From contig JABIFK010000869.1 in the NCBI GenBank assembly GCA_018650745.1, positions 1 to 6,291 of the forward strand: a DNA stretch of 6,291 nt, given 5' to 3'. Both the position numbers and the translations under genes were made by a program. Under the pieces are notes generated by a model. It made no database searches. It was given only the letters and a program-made list of their open reading frames with translations, and had not been told where the DNA came from. The DNA is from Candidatus Latescibacterota bacterium. GTDB taxonomy: Bacteria > Latescibacterota > UBA2968. This document shows, piece after piece, positions 5,878-6,291 of the stretch (its first letter is position 1; each line of letters begins with the position of its first letter).

Positions 5878-6291
5878 GAAACCGATAACTAGGCACCCGC
5901 AAAACCTGCCAGGATTGATTGTCTTCATCTGAGAATGTTGCGTGAGAAATGGTCAAATGATATGCAGGCCCACCCAACAAAAAAACGGTTTGTTGCAAAG
6001 TTTGGGTCGGAGCAATTGCGGCACCAATAAAGCAAGAAATATCACCCACCACACCATTCTCAAAAACCACGTGCAGTGTAAATTCGAGTTGTAAAATGCG
6101 CGCATCGCTTTGATTTTTTACCGCTAACTCCAAAAAATCCTCACGCTGTTGAAAAACCCGATCTACCGTCCTCAATCCTGCAATCTTGCCCGTTTCTTCT
6201 TGGGAATGTAGCCAATCAAAAGGTGCGGGAATGTGGGCTTGGCTTCGAAATGCGCAAAATGGCACCAGAGTGAGTTGTAAACCATCACTAC
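5861..6291 (-). CDS. Hypothetical protein with possible beta-sandwich domain, 5' end outside window
   Basis: I do not recognise this gene. The frame is open from the window edge to the TGA at 5861-5863, giving 142 visible residues. The only start codon inside the window is a GTG at 6265 with no Shine-Dalgarno sequence, and the frame continues upstream of it as SDGLQLTL, so the true start is probably outside. There is no membrane segment in the visible part. The stretch LELAVKNQSDARILQLEFTL, followed by a hydrophobic FENGVVGD region and later IAPTQTLQQTVFLL, has the alternating pattern of a small beta-sandwich. It resembles in style the N-S-x-x-x-I domains of the FxLYD/DUF4352 kind, but this is an impression and not an identification. 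The four-base overlap with the KAP-FGE gene suggests that the two proteins work together. The KAP gene could thus have a dedicated partner, ligand or regulator here. Confidence 0.72.
   Translation of the reverse strand, partial: SDGLQLTLVPFCAFRSQAHIPAPFDWLHSQEETGKIAGLRTVDRVFQQREDFLELAVKNQSDARILQLEFTLHVVFENGVVGDISCFIGAAIAPTQTLQQTVFLLGGPAYHLTISHATFSDEDNQSWQVLRVPSYRFQGDLV

Overview
The window reads as chromosomal DNA of a Gram-negative, respiring bacterium, most likely a proteobacterium. The evidence is an ExbB/TonB pair, which implies an outer membrane, and an exported c-type cytochrome, which implies a periplasm. Base composition is intermediate by eye and I see no abrupt shift in it. I cannot name the genus. 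Every gene I can support lies on the minus strand, so transcription runs from high to low coordinates. Coding density is high: no gene-free stretch exceeds about 215 bases.

Reading in the direction of transcription, the first unit (6291 down to about 3076) is a tightly packed three-gene operon. It starts with a hypothetical protein cut by the window edge (5861-6291). Next comes a 657-residue fusion of a KAP-family P-loop NTPase to a C-terminal FGE-sulfatase (SUMF1-like, C-type-lectin fold) domain (3891-5864). The last gene is an exported diheme cytochrome c (3155-3889). The first two genes overlap by four bases (GTGA) and the last two are one base apart. A clear intrinsic terminator closes the unit at 3076-3101. 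The FGE-like domain lacks the active-site cysteines of true formylglycine-generating enzymes, so it is more likely a binding or sensor module. This operon is the most unusual part of the window.

The second unit is a single gene (1443-2942) for a multi-spanning family 2 glycosyltransferase of the cellulose-synthase-like type. It has its own sigma70-like promoter (3013-3040) and its own intrinsic terminator (1385-1413).

The third unit starts with a TonB-family protein (374-1267), which has a weaker candidate promoter at 1304-1331. It continues after eight bases into an ExbB/MotA/TolQ-family proton-channel gene that runs off the left edge (1-365). Together these would form an inner-membrane energy-transducing complex driven by the proton gradient; an ExbD partner is expected just outside the window.

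The two intergenic gaps (1268-1442 and 2943-3154) are accounted for by the promoters, terminators and leaders listed. I see no RNA genes, mobile elements, CRISPR arrays or long repeats. Whether the three units cooperate is unknown; the terminators and promoters argue that they are transcribed separately.
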